Of a stretch of 64,000 nucleotides of DNA, positions 35,924-44,643 are shown piece by piece. The stretch covers positions 496,001 through 560,000 of the forward strand of contig NZ_KI669401.1 of the NCBI RefSeq assembly GCF_000507765.1, written 5' to 3'. The stretch is from Streptococcus parasanguinis CC87K. GTDB taxonomy: Bacteria > Bacillota > Bacilli > Lactobacillales > Streptococcaceae. Below the pieces are notes generated by a model. It saw only the letters and a program-made list of their open reading frames with translations. It made no database searches and had not been told where the DNA came from. Every line of letters begins with the position of its first letter. The first letter of the stretch is position 1. The position numbers were made by a program, and so were the translations under genes.

Positions 35924-36946
35924 ATGAGATCGCATACAGTTATTCTAGGCGCTGGTGCTACTATTGCAGCAATTCCAGATGGTGATAAAAATGGGAAAAG
36001 CTCTTCAGTTATGAATGGATTGCTAAAAAAACTTAATTTAGAAGAAATTCTTGCTGGTGTTGAATTACAGACAAAGAGCGAAAATTTGGAAGATATCTAT
36101 TCAGAATTATTTGAGAGAGAAGAGTGCTCTGAAATAGTTAGAAAGCTAGAAGAAAGACTCTATGATTATTTTGCTTCGTTGGAGTTACCTGATGAACCAA
36201 CAATTTATGATCTTTTAATATTAAGTTTAACTAATAAAGATTGCATAGCTACGTTTAATTGGGACCCTTTACTTATACAAGCATATGTTCGCTGTTCAAA
36301 AATTACTCGGAACCTGCCACAAATTCTTTGTTTACATGGGAATGTAGCTATCGGTTTTTGTGAAGAACATACTGAGTTTGGAACAGTAGATTACTATTGC
36401 CCAACATGTTATAAAAAATTAAATCCAACAAAATTATTGTATCCCGTAAAGAACAAAGACTATTCTTCCGATGGATACATAAATTGGTGTTGGAAAGCAT
36501 TAGATTACTTTGTCGATCATTCATATATGTTAACTATTTTTGGATACAGTGCTCCTAAGAGCGATGTAGATGCTGTTAATTTAATGAAAAAAGCATGGGG
36601 AAATATTGAAGACCGACCACTTGAAGAAGTTTCCGTAATAGATATTGTAGACGAAGAGACTATGCTAAATACATGGAAAGACTTTATTCATAGCCATCAT
36701 TATAGGTATTCAAATTCATTTTTTGATTCTTACTTAGCAAAATTTCCAAGAAGAACTTGTGAAACTGTATTTGCAACATTTTCATTAAATGTTCCTTCTG
36801 ATGGTAGTAGAGGTTTTAAAGAGAATTTTAATTGGGAAATGATAAAAGAGTTTTTATCTGATATGTTAGTTGAAGAACAAGAAAATAAAGGAAAATCAAA
36901 TTTAAAATCGAAATATTTAGTTTGGGATGAAGATGTTAACGAATAA
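35924..36946 (+). CDS. SIR2-like NAD-binding protein, likely defence effector or sensor
   Basis: A 340-residue SIR2-fold protein. The NAD-binding Gly loop LGAGAT is at residues 8-13, TFNWD at 110-114, the candidate catalytic His in LHGN at 138, zinc-like cysteines at 146, 159 and 162, and FGYSAPKSD at 206-214. Bacterial SIR2 proteins in phage-defence systems (Thoeris ThsA, DSR, SIR2-HerA) act as NAD-depleting enzymes. GGAGAAATGAG precedes the ATG. It overlaps the TPR-HEPN gene by 20 bases, so the two are translationally coupled. The fold is well supported and the defence role is inference. Confidence 0.78.
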   Translation: MRSHTVILGAGATIAAIPDGDKNGKSSSVMNGLLKKLNLEEILAGVELQTKSENLEDIYSELFEREECSEIVRKLEERLYDYFASLELPDEPTIYDLLILSLTNKDCIATFNWDPLLIQAYVRCSKITRNLPQILCLHGNVAIGFCEEHTEFGTVDYYCPTCYKKLNPTKLLYPVKNKDYSSDGYINWCWKALDYFVDHSYMLTIFGYSAPKSDVDAVNLMKKAWGNIEDRPLEEVSVIDIVDEETMLNTWKDFIHSHHYRYSNSFFDSYLAKFPRRTCETVFATFSLNVPSDGSRGFKENFNWEMIKEFLSDMLVEEQENKGKSNLKSKYLVWDEDVNE

Positions 36947-38414
36947 TCTAATTAACCATAGTGTACTTAAGTTGTCAATGGATTTCGACAATGCTTTTAA
37001 ACATAAAGATATAGATGAGATTTATAGACTAATAGAAATTGGTAAAAATATGGAAAATACTATTGATGATATTTCCAAAATTCATTTACTTTATTCTATT
37101 GGGACAGCATATGGTGATATATTTGAACTAAGTGATAACCTAGTATTCAACATAGATACCGATTGTACAGTTCAACAAATTTATTACTTTAGAAAAGCTA
37201 TCGAAATTTCAAATAATATTGATATAAATCCTGAGAACAATAGCTTTATTCACCCATTATTATGTTCACTATACACCAATTACGCAAATCTATTAGATGC
37301 TTGTGGTAGAAAACAGTTAGCTATTAAGATGTATTGTAAATGTATACAAATCAATCCAAGATTCACAATGGCTAGTGGTAACTTGGCTATTTGTCTACAT
37401 CATTATCGTAATTTTTTGAATGATAACGAACATCTTCACTTTATTAAAAAAATTAAAAATTTAATAGAAACAAGTATAACTTTTTCAGATCCAAACAGAG
37501 TTAATAACGCAGAAAAGCAATTTATTAAACTTTACGAACAATATCTTGATTATAAAGATTTAGATGAATGCTCTTGTAAAAACATTGATTATAATCCTAA
37601 TTCACAAAAGTATCGTGAATGGTGTTGGGACAACGGGCTGTATCTTAATCCACTTAATGACTTACAAGCTGACGATATAAATAGATATGATGATAATATT
37701 TTACTACCAAGTTTATTGTTTCAATCGGATAAAGATTTAAACAAATACATTTCTATGTTTAATCAAATTAAGCAAGAATATGTTTATGCCCGTTATCTCT
37801 GTTTTAATAGCATTGAGATTGATTCGGTTCATTATGCTGATGAGAATGTTGATCTTATTGATTGTCTAGAATACGTACAATATTCTATCCGAGTAGAAGG
37901 ATTAAAAGCAGCTTTTAAAACACTATATTCATTATTAGATAAAGTAGGAATGTTTATAAATGAATATTATTCTTTAAAAATTAAGACTCGACAAGTAAAT
38001 TTTCATTCAATTTGGAGAACAGATAGCAATTTAGGTAAGTTGTTGGATAAGAATATTGGTCTATCATCTATATTTTGGATATCGAAAGATTTTGATAATG
38101 GTAATAATTCTTTGACAGCAAATCCACACGCAAAGCTATTAAAAACTATTAGAAATTATTTAGAGCATAGGTTTACTAATATTACATTGAATTTTATTGA
38201 TGGAAGTGAAGAAAATAATGAAACTAGACTGTATCTAACTGAATTTGAACTTCAAGAGTGTACATTAGATTTATTAAATCTTGTAAGAGAAGTTATTTTT
38301 TCACTCAAAAATGCCATTCAAATAAGTGAAAATGAAAAACAATCTACTCTAAGCAGTGAAGTTGCTTTAATTCCGATAAATTATGAAGAAGTAGATTTGG
38401 AAGATAAATTATAG
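36927..38414 (+). CDS. TPR plus HEPN-domain protein (LA2681-like), partner of the SIR2 protein
   Basis: A 495-residue cytoplasmic protein. Residues 20-210 are helical with TPR-like repeats (YTNYANLLDACGRKQLAIKM, then NPRFTMASGNLAICLHHY). A conserved centre REWCWDNGLYLNPLNDL is at about 230-246. The C-terminal helical domain has the HEPN RNase motif RNYLEH (Arg409-His414). The central and C-terminal parts resemble the LA2681-like HEPN group. HEPN domains are the RNase modules of many toxin and abortive-infection systems. It is coupled to the SIR2 gene. A two-gene sensor/effector defence unit is inferred. Confidence 0.72.
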   Translation: MKMLTNNLINHSVLKLSMDFDNAFKHKDIDEIYRLIEIGKNMENTIDDISKIHLLYSIGTAYGDIFELSDNLVFNIDTDCTVQQIYYFRKAIEISNNIDINPENNSFIHPLLCSLYTNYANLLDACGRKQLAIKMYCKCIQINPRFTMASGNLAICLHHYRNFLNDNEHLHFIKKIKNLIETSITFSDPNRVNNAEKQFIKLYEQYLDYKDLDECSCKNIDYNPNSQKYREWCWDNGLYLNPLNDLQADDINRYDDNILLPSLLFQSDKDLNKYISMFNQIKQEYVYARYLCFNSIEIDSVHYADENVDLIDCLEYVQYSIRVEGLKAAFKTLYSLLDKVGMFINEYYSLKIKTRQVNFHSIWRTDSNLGKLLDKNIGLSSIFWISKDFDNGNNSLTANPHAKLLKTIRNYLEHRFTNITLNFIDGSEENNETRLYLTEFELQECTLDLLNLVREVIFSLKNAIQISENEKQSTLSSEVALIPINYEEVDLEDKL

Positions 38415-38473
38415 CATTGAGCATACAATTTATAGTCGTTATAAAAAGCAATAGTCTAAATTCATTTAACTAA

Positions 38474-38562
38474 TCGACTTAACTAGAGCTAAACCATTGA
38501 TAAAACTGAATTAGAAGGATAAAGTACACTCATTAAGCAGTGTACTTTATTTTTGTTTTGTA
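38474..38562. repeat. Right 89-bp direct repeat flanking the SIR2-HEPN module
   Basis: This is the second copy of the repeat at 35616-35704, same orientation. Its hairpin AAAGTACACT...AGTGTACTTT plus T-run serves as terminator of the SIR2-HEPN operon. Confidence 0.75.
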
Positions 38563-38637
38563 GATAATTTGTTGATTGCTTAATCAATACTACATCTTTA
38601 TCAGGCAATTCAGACTCCATTTAGTCCTCTAAAACCC

Positions 38638-38703
38638 ACGTTGAGGCGGTATCACTGCTTGTAAAAGATTAGAAACCTTTGAACGAAAGGGAGAATGAAA
38701 AGC
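38638..38703 (+). repeat. Degenerate repeat copy A (shared with 45740-45920)
   Basis: Shares GTTGAGGCGGTA and the stretch GTAAAAG-TTAGAAACC-TTTGAACGAAAGGG with the longer copy B at 45740-45920. It lies directly before a recombinase-like coding relic and is part of the insertion debris between modules. Confidence 0.5.
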
Positions 38704-38858
38704 GTGAAGGTAGCTTCTCTAATCGAATAGAGGGTAAGAATCAGAGTAATAGTTCAAGTATGGCTTCTGGATACTATAGTCTGACATGCTATCAATCTAT
38801 TTCAGAAGCTGGACAAATTGTAATAACTTTCCTTGAAGGAACTGAGGTAGATTTATAA
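38690..38858 (+). pseudogene. Relic of a recombinase C-terminus
   Basis: The frame ending at TAA 38856 reads ...GQIVITFLEGTEVDL. The terminal pattern (I/V)x(F/V)x(E/S)G(T/I)E(V/L)xL is typical of the tail of large serine recombinases and conjugative-element resolvases. No intact upstream gene remains. Similar tails occur at 46285-46455 and 51555-51730. Confidence 0.4.
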
Positions 38859-38860
38859 GA

Positions 38861-38889
38861 GACTGTGACTGGGAAGTTGCAGTCTTTTT
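38861..38889 (+). terminator. Terminator-like hairpin
   Basis: GACTG...CAGTC stem followed by T5. A related GCAAC/GTTGC terminator occurs at 44310-44338. Confidence 0.55.
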
Positions 38890-38899
38890 AGGGGTTTAA

Positions 38900-38908
38900 T
38901 GGTATAAT
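38900..38908 (+). promoter_or_regulatory. Extended -10 promoter of the 199-aa hypothetical gene
   Basis: TGGTATAAT, with TATAAT at 38903-38908, lies 46 bases before the ATG. Confidence 0.5.
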
Positions 38909-38954
38909 GAAATTATAAATGTGGATATTGTTTAAATTCTCTTGAGGACGCATA

Positions 38955-39554
38955 ATGTTGAATTTAGTAAAAGGACACCAAGTTAGCTTGGTAGAAAACC
39001 TGTTTGAATCATTTACAAAGTTAACTGAACATCATTTGATGGCGAATGTACACGCAGAAAAAATATTAGAGGTTTTTCAACATTTTATTGCGATTCATGA
39101 CGAGCCCTTGTTTTTTATTTTGGAATTGCCTGTCAGTATTGATAGAGAAAAAGTGATAGCAAAGAATATTATCAAGGAATCCCATAAGGATGTTTATTAT
39201 ATTGATGGTTGTTCAAGAGAGGAATGCCTAGCACTGTTGATTAGATACGGTGATTTGCTTATTAATGATGGACTTAGTCAGTTTGGATTTGGTGGTCATA
39301 AAAGTCATGATGAGATCATGCTTGATAGCTATAATATTGTGATAATTTATAGTAAAGAACTATCAAAATTTAATGACTTTTTTGAGCTTCATAATATTCA
39401 ATTTGTTGAAGAACTAGTGACAGCTTGGAAAACTTTTTCTAAAACCTCCCCAGGAATCTCTGAAATCTATGAAAGTAATGGAAAAACTGTTTATGATTTG
39501 CCTGAAGAATTAGCTGAATGGGGAATATATTTAGCTAAAACTCGAACAGAATAG
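38955..39554 (+). CDS. Hypothetical cytoplasmic protein (199 aa)
   Basis: Soluble mixed alpha/beta protein with no recognisable motif, signal or membrane segment. Notable segments are LFFILELPVSIDREK, VYYIDGCSREECLALLIRYGDLL and a Gly-rich FGFGGHKSHDE. GAGG precedes the ATG by 7 bases, and the gene has its own promoter and a downstream terminator. Size, single-gene layout and accessory setting resemble polymorphic-toxin immunity proteins, but that is only a guess. Confidence 0.55.
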   Translation: MLNLVKGHQVSLVENLFESFTKLTEHHLMANVHAEKILEVFQHFIAIHDEPLFFILELPVSIDREKVIAKNIIKESHKDVYYIDGCSREECLALLIRYGDLLINDGLSQFGFGGHKSHDEIMLDSYNIVIIYSKELSKFNDFFELHNIQFVEELVTAWKTFSKTSPGISEIYESNGKTVYDLPEELAEWGIYLAKTRTE

Positions 39555-39653
39555 GTATAACTATAGATTAGAAAGAGAATATTTCAATTCCTTAAAATTT
39601 GATTTAGAGCAAAGGTGGATATTGAAGTTGTAAGATAAATAATGATTATTTAT

Positions 39654-39679
39654 GGCAGAACTCTGGTTCTGCCTTTTTT
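39654..39679 (+). terminator. Intrinsic terminator
   Basis: GGCAGAAC and GTTCTGCC pair around TCTG, followed by T6. Confidence 0.85.
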
Positions 39680-39840
39680 ATTTATGAAGTATATGAGATA
39701 TGGCATAAAAGACTAAAGAAAAAATGCAAAACGTTTAATAAATTAGAATTTTCTTGCTACTTTTTGAAAAATATTTTTTCCTTACAGAATCCTTAAAAAT
39801 ATTTTTTATACTATTTACAAGATTAAAGGAGGAACAAAAT

Positions 39841-40542
39841 ATGAGCAAATATATTTTGGAAACAAATGAGCTAACAAAAGTTTTTGGAAAACAAAAAGCT
39901 GTAAATAATGTGTCATTAAAAATTGAGGAAAATTCAGTATATGGATTACTAGGACCTAATGGTGCAGGTAAATCTACGACATTAAAGATGATTACAGGTA
40001 TGTTACACAAGACGTCAGGTGAAATTATGTTTGAAGGACATGAATGGAGTAGAAATGATTTATCAGATATTGGTGCTTTAATCGAGATGCCACCCTTATA
40101 CGAAAATTTAAGTGCAAGAGAAAATCTAAAAGTTAGAACATTATTACTTGGATTACCTGATGCAAGAATTGATGAAGTTTTAGAAATTGTAGATTTAAAA
40201 AATACCGGAAAAAAGAAAAGCGGTCAATTTTCTTTGGGGATGAAACAAAGATTAGGTATTGCAATTGCTTTATTAAATAATCCTAAACTATTGATACTAG
40301 ATGAACCGACAAACGGATTAGATCCATTAGGAATTCAAGAATTACGAGATTTAATACGAAGCTTTCCAAAAAAAGGAATAACAGTAATTCTGTCTAGTCA
40401 TATTTTAGCAGAAGTGGAACAAACTGCTGATCATATAGGAATTATACATGATGGAGAATTAAAATATCAAAACACAATTAATCATAATGAAAATTTAGAA
40501 GAACTTTTTATGGATGTTGTAAAGAATGGAAAGAGGGTGTAG
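39841..40542 (+). CDS. LanF-type bacteriocin-protection ABC transporter ATPase
   Basis: A 233-residue ATP-binding subunit of a lantibiotic self-protection exporter (SpaF/NisF/MutF type). The Walker A is GPNGAGKST (about residues 39-47), the signature FSLGMKQRL, and Walker B LLILDEPTNGLDP. GGAGG precedes the ATG at 39841. A start 87 bases upstream lacks a ribosome site. Two permease genes and a two-component system follow in order. The complex would expel membrane-targeting peptides such as lantibiotics. No lantibiotic precursor or modification gene is present. Confidence 0.85.
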   Translation: MSKYILETNELTKVFGKQKAVNNVSLKIEENSVYGLLGPNGAGKSTTLKMITGMLHKTSGEIMFEGHEWSRNDLSDIGALIEMPPLYENLSARENLKVRTLLLGLPDARIDEVLEIVDLKNTGKKKSGQFSLGMKQRLGIAIALLNNPKLLILDEPTNGLDPLGIQELRDLIRSFPKKGITVILSSHILAEVEQTADHIGIIHDGELKYQNTINHNENLEELFMDVVKNGKRV

Positions 40543-40546
40543 CTTA

Positions 40547-41287
40547 ATGAAAAATTATATTTTTGCAGAAAATTTGAAACACAAACACAGTTTTTTGTTG
40601 AAGATATTATTTATTGCACCAATTATATCTTTACTTGTTGCGTTTGTATTAATGCCATTATATTTTAGTGTAAATGCATATAATTGGTGGTATGTGATGA
40701 TTATGCCAGCAACTTTCGCTTTAATACCAGCAATGATGCATAGAAAAGAGGAAAGAAAATTAAACTACCGAGCAGTTTTTTCACTTAATGTTGATTTAAA
40801 AAAAATATGGATATCAAAAATACTAACAGCTTCAATTTATCTAAGTATAACTGCTATTTTGCATATGCTAGGAGTATTTGTTTTTCAATTTTTCATTGGA
40901 GAACAATTAACAGGAAACTATGCATTCACGACATTATTATTCGCAAGTGTATTATTGGTTATAACTAACATATGGCAAGTTCCGTTTTGTTTTTTCCTAG
41001 CTAAAAAGTTTGGGTTTATAGCAAGCATTGTAGTAAATGCTGTATTAGGTCTTGTGGTAGGAATTTTGTTAGCTGACGGTTCTATGTGGATTTATTGCCC
41101 TTATTCTTGGGGGATTAGATTGATGGTACCCGTTATGCGTATTTTACCGAACGGTGTGCCAACAGAAGTATCAAATCCAATGATTTTAAACACATCCTTA
41201 CTTGTTCCTTGTATTTTATCAATATGTTTGTTTACATTATTGACTTTCATTACTGCAAAATGGTTTTCTAAGCAAGAGGTGAAGTAA
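40547..41287 (+). CDS. LanE-type bacteriocin-protection permease
   Basis: A 246-residue integral membrane protein with six hydrophobic segments, homologous in pattern to the SpaE/MutE subunits. The early MHRKEERKLNYRAVFSLNVDLKKIWISKI cytoplasmic loop region is characteristic (given here as positions 62-91). I chose ATG 40547 behind AAGAGGG. It overlaps the ATPase gene only if the earlier in-frame ATG is used. Its stop overlaps the next permease start by one base. Confidence 0.8.
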   Translation: MKNYIFAENLKHKHSFLLKILFIAPIISLLVAFVLMPLYFSVNAYNWWYVMIMPATFALIPAMMHRKEERKLNYRAVFSLNVDLKKIWISKILTASIYLSITAILHMLGVFVFQFFIGEQLTGNYAFTTLLFASVLLVITNIWQVPFCFFLAKKFGFIASIVVNAVLGLVVGILLADGSMWIYCPYSWGIRLMVPVMRILPNGVPTEVSNPMILNTSLLVPCILSICLFTLLTFITAKWFSKQEVK

Positions 41288-42027
41288 TGATGAATATATT
41301 AAAATCAGAGTTTTATAAATTGAAGCATACATGGATTCCCTGGGCTCACTTTATCTTACCTGTTTTATATGCACTAATATTTTATGGGGCAGCAACATTT
41401 ACAAGTCTAAAAAATTTTTCTGATATGGATATCATACTGAATTATTTTGTGCTTTTAGGTGCTATCTTACCAATAATATTTGGTGCTATCACATCTAAGG
41501 TTGTTGACATGGAAGCAAGTGCTGGAAGATTTCAAGTGATTCTATCAACTACAAAATCCAGAAGCAAGGCTTATGGCGGAAAACTTATAATGCTCTTATT
41601 GAGTTTTCTATTTTCTATAAGTTTAGCAGTTTTTATATTTGCAATGCTATTTGGTAATCAAGCGACTATGGCTTGGTTAATTGAATTATTATTAGTTTTT
41701 ATAGGATGTCTATCTACATATATGATTCATTTATGGGTATCACTTATGTTAGGTGGTGGTGCATCTATTGGATTGGGATTTGTGGAAACGTTGATTGCTT
41801 TACTTTCAATAACCAATTTAGGTGAAAATATCTGGTATTTTTTACCTTGTACTTGGGCATCGAGATTATCTGCAACATATATTGTTGGAAGTGAATTGGC
41901 TGATAGCTCATATTTAATTAAAGAGTTTACCATGTGGGGCTATGTAGCAATACCTATTACAGTAGTCATTTTTACTGGCTCTTTATTATGGTTCAATAGG
42001 TGGGGTGGAAAGTCAATCAGTGAATAA
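41287..42027 (+). CDS. LanG-type bacteriocin-protection permease
   Basis: A 246-residue second permease with six hydrophobic segments. The N-terminus LKSEFYKLKHTWIPWAH is the hallmark of the LanG/ABC-2 lantibiotic-immunity permeases, and DMEASAGRFQVILSTTKSR forms the first cytoplasmic loop. It is coupled to the LanE-like gene by a one-base overlap. Together with the ATPase it should form a membrane-bound 'vacuum cleaner' exporter. Confidence 0.82.
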   Translation: MMNILKSEFYKLKHTWIPWAHFILPVLYALIFYGAATFTSLKNFSDMDIILNYFVLLGAILPIIFGAITSKVVDMEASAGRFQVILSTTKSRSKAYGGKLIMLLLSFLFSISLAVFIFAMLFGNQATMAWLIELLLVFIGCLSTYMIHLWVSLMLGGGASIGLGFVETLIALLSITNLGENIWYFLPCTWASRLSATYIVGSELADSSYLIKEFTMWGYVAIPITVVIFTGSLLWFNRWGGKSISE

Positions 42028-42056
42028 TAGCTCTAAATGTATTTGTAAATGGAATA

Positions 42057-42065
42057 TGGTATAAT
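42057..42065 (+). promoter_or_regulatory. Extended -10 promoter of the two-component system
   Basis: TGGTATAAT (TATAAT at 42060-42065) lies 35 bases before the response-regulator ATG, so the regulators can be transcribed independently of the ABC genes. Confidence 0.5.
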
Positions 42066-42099
42066 AATAAAATATTTATAAATATGGAGGTGGTTTGGT

Positions 42100-42759
42100 A
42101 TGGCAAGAATTCTTGCTATAGATGATGAATTAGATATGCTGACTCTAATCAAGAATATTTTAATAAAAGGAGATCATATTGTTGATATTTACCAAACCAC
42201 GGTAGATATTGATGAAAATAGTTTGGGGAAATATGACTTAATATTACTTGATGTAATGATGCCAGAGGTTGATGGAATCAGCTATTGTAAAAATATACGT
42301 AGCAAAGTGGATTGTCCGATTATCTTTTTAACTGCAAAAGCAATGGAAACGGATATAGTAGATGGCTTATTAAGTGGAGGAGATGACTATATTACCAAAC
42401 CATTTGGTGTTGGTGAATTGTTAGCAAGGGTAGAAGCTCATCTGAGAAGAGAACAAAGAGAAAAACATTCGAGTTTAAACCTAGGGAATATAAGATTTGA
42501 TTTATCCTCCAATCAAGTATTTGTGAAGGAAGAAGAAATTCATCTGACAAAGTCTGAGTATCAAATTTCTAAACTTTTAGCAAAGAGAAAGGGACAAGTT
42601 TTTTCAAGAGAACAAATATATGAAATGATTTTTGGATTTGATGGGATTGGTGATTCTTCTGCCATATCAGAACATGTAAAAAATATTAGAGCAAAGTTCT
42701 TAAAATTTGGTGAAAATCCAATTTCTACAGTTTGGGGGATTGGTTATAAATGGAATTAA
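42100..42759 (+). CDS. OmpR/PhoB-type response regulator of the bacteriocin-protection locus
   Basis: A 219-residue regulator. The receiver domain has the acidic pocket DDE (residues 6-8), phospho-acceptor Asp in LILLDVMMPEVDG, and the Lys in DYITKPFG. The winged-helix DNA-binding domain follows from about residue 125 (LTKSEYQISKLL...GYKW). AGGTGG precedes the ATG. It overlaps the kinase gene by 10 bases. It most likely activates the adjacent LanFEG genes when a peptide antibiotic is sensed. Confidence 0.9.
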   Translation: MARILAIDDELDMLTLIKNILIKGDHIVDIYQTTVDIDENSLGKYDLILLDVMMPEVDGISYCKNIRSKVDCPIIFLTAKAMETDIVDGLLSGGDDYITKPFGVGELLARVEAHLRREQREKHSSLNLGNIRFDLSSNQVFVKEEEIHLTKSEYQISKLLAKRKGQVFSREQIYEMIFGFDGIGDSSAISEHVKNIRAKFLKFGENPISTVWGIGYKWN

Positions 42760-44117
42760 TTAGAAAAGGACAGTCGCTCAAAATAGTATTTCTTAAATAC
42801 TTAATGACTGTTGGAGTTGGTTTAGGATGTGCCATCGTACTAGCTTTATTAACTTTTACAGCGTTTTATAGTGTTGGTTTGATTGTTCCGGCTAACCATA
42901 CAGAAAATTTATTACAAAAAGATAAATATAAAATTTTAAATAAAATTGACTTTGATGAAGCATTGATACCTAAAGGAGCTAGCTATATGTTTTTATCGCC
43001 AGATGGTGAAGTGATAAAAACTAATATGGATGAAGCTATTCAACTGAAAGCTAAGAATTTTCACAATCATGAGGGATTTTCAACTCCATCTTCTTCATTT
43101 ATAGAATTTAAAAGGAATGATGGATATGTATTAATCCATTATTCACTAGAGCCACGCTACAATAATGATTGGATGGAAAAATATTTCCCTAGCATAGATT
43201 TACTATTAATATTTTTATTAATCATTTTCTTTTTAATGAGTGCATTTGTGGCTACTCTAATCTGGGCAAAACGAATAACAAGGCAATTATCTCCAATGCT
43301 AGATGCATCAGATAAAATCGCCAACCATGAATTAGACTTTGAAATAGGAAGTTCAAATATCAAAGAATTTAATGATGTCTTAAATAGCCTTGATATAATG
43401 AAAAAAGCCTTAAGTGATTCATTAAGAGAGAATTGGATTAAAGAAGAGAATAAGAGAAGTCAGATATCGGCATTAATGCATGACTTAAAAACTCCGGTTT
43501 CTATTGTCCAAGGTAATGCTGAATTGTTAAAGGTAACTGATCTAACTGATGAACAAAAAGATTATGTAGCGTACATTATAAAAAATTCAACACGTATATC
43601 AGATTATACAAAAGCTCTGATGGAGATGAATCAGTCAATTAAATTAAACTCGTTGAATTTACAAAAAGTAAAGGTGTCAGAAATAATCGAAAGAGTTAGT
43701 GAAATAGCGAGAGAGATTACACTAATACATGACCGTACTATATCTAAATCTATTAATTGTGAAGATTCAGATGTAATGATAGATATACAATTATTTGAAA
43801 GAGTCATTCAAAATATATTTAGTAATGCTATTCAATATTCACCAGACAAATCCAACATTGAATTACTAATAATGACTACAGATAAGATACTTTCAATATC
43901 TGTGATAGACGAAGGCCCAGGATTTTCTAATGAGGATTTAAAACGAGGAACGGAGCAATTTTACCGTGGAGATAAGAGTAGACATTCAGCTACAAACTAT
44001 GGTTTAGGTTTATATAATTCTTGGAAAATAATGTTATTACATAATGGACGCATCATATTAGAAAACAACTCGGATAAACATGGTGCAAGTGTAAAGTTAG
44101 AATTACCATTACTATAA
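42750..44117 (+). CDS. Membrane sensor histidine kinase of the bacteriocin-protection locus
   Basis: A 455-residue kinase. The first membrane helix (residues 14-37), an extracellular sensor of about 100 residues, the second helix (about 150-172), a HAMP region, the His box LMHDLKTPVS (phospho-His), and the ATPase N, G1 (DEGPGF) and G2 (NYGLGLYN) boxes are all visible. The architecture matches SpaK/NisK-like or BceS-independent kinases with an extracellular domain. It is coupled to the response regulator. Confidence 0.88.
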   Translation: MELIRKGQSLKIVFLKYLMTVGVGLGCAIVLALLTFTAFYSVGLIVPANHTENLLQKDKYKILNKIDFDEALIPKGASYMFLSPDGEVIKTNMDEAIQLKAKNFHNHEGFSTPSSSFIEFKRNDGYVLIHYSLEPRYNNDWMEKYFPSIDLLLIFLLIIFFLMSAFVATLIWAKRITRQLSPMLDASDKIANHELDFEIGSSNIKEFNDVLNSLDIMKKALSDSLRENWIKEENKRSQISALMHDLKTPVSIVQGNAELLKVTDLTDEQKDYVAYIIKNSTRISDYTKALMEMNQSIKLNSLNLQKVKVSEIIERVSEIAREITLIHDRTISKSINCEDSDVMIDIQLFERVIQNIFSNAIQYSPDKSNIELLIMTTDKILSISVIDEGPGFSNEDLKRGTEQFYRGDKSRHSATNYGLGLYNSWKIMLLHNGRIILENNSDKHGASVKLELPLL

Positions 44118-44309
44118 TAGAACAGGAATTGTTTTCAAATGGAATTTATTAAAAATATATCCTTTTTGCTTTTGGTGTAGAATAGAAAATTTACTCCGCT
44201 ATCAAGCAAGAATCTTACATAGTAGAAAGCTAAATGAACTTTGATAACTGAACAAATTCTAAATGTTAACTTATAAATTTCTAGTAGGAACGGAAGAAAA
44301 TCTGTGTTT

Positions 44310-44338
44310 AACTGCAACTAGTAAGTTGCAGTTTTTTA
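44310..44338 (+). terminator. Intrinsic terminator downstream of the kinase
   Basis: AACTGCAACT and AGTTGCAGTT pair around AGTA, followed by T6. Confidence 0.8.
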
Positions 44339-44415
44339 TTTTGAATAATGATATAATAGGATAAGAAAATAATGAAAACGCTATATATTTGAAAGTTGAT
44401 TAGGAAGTAGAAAGT

Positions 44416-44535
44416 ATGAAAACAATTGATATGATTATTAAATCATCAACTGAATTTTATATCGATTTAGTTTATCAGCTTTCAGATACGGTGAGACACA
44501 TTTTAACTTTATTATTAGGGAAAGCAACTAGATAG
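44416..44535 (+). CDS. Possible small protein (39 aa)
   Basis: ATG 44416 behind GGAAGTAGAAAG opens a 39-residue frame with an amphipathic character (IIKSSTEFYIDLVYQL...HILTLLLGK). A TATAAT about 60 bases upstream provides a promoter. No family was recognised. It is the only credible frame between the kinase and the phosphotransferase gene. Confidence 0.4.
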   Translation: MKTIDMIIKSSTEFYIDLVYQLSDTVRHILTLLLGKATR

Positions 44536-44643
44536 CGTATTATTAAGATATTTTTACATATTGGAAACTAAAGTGTAGACGAACTGGATGGGTTACTAGT
44601 GAAAACTGCAAGAAGTGTTGGAAAGTGAATCGGAGAGTGCTTG

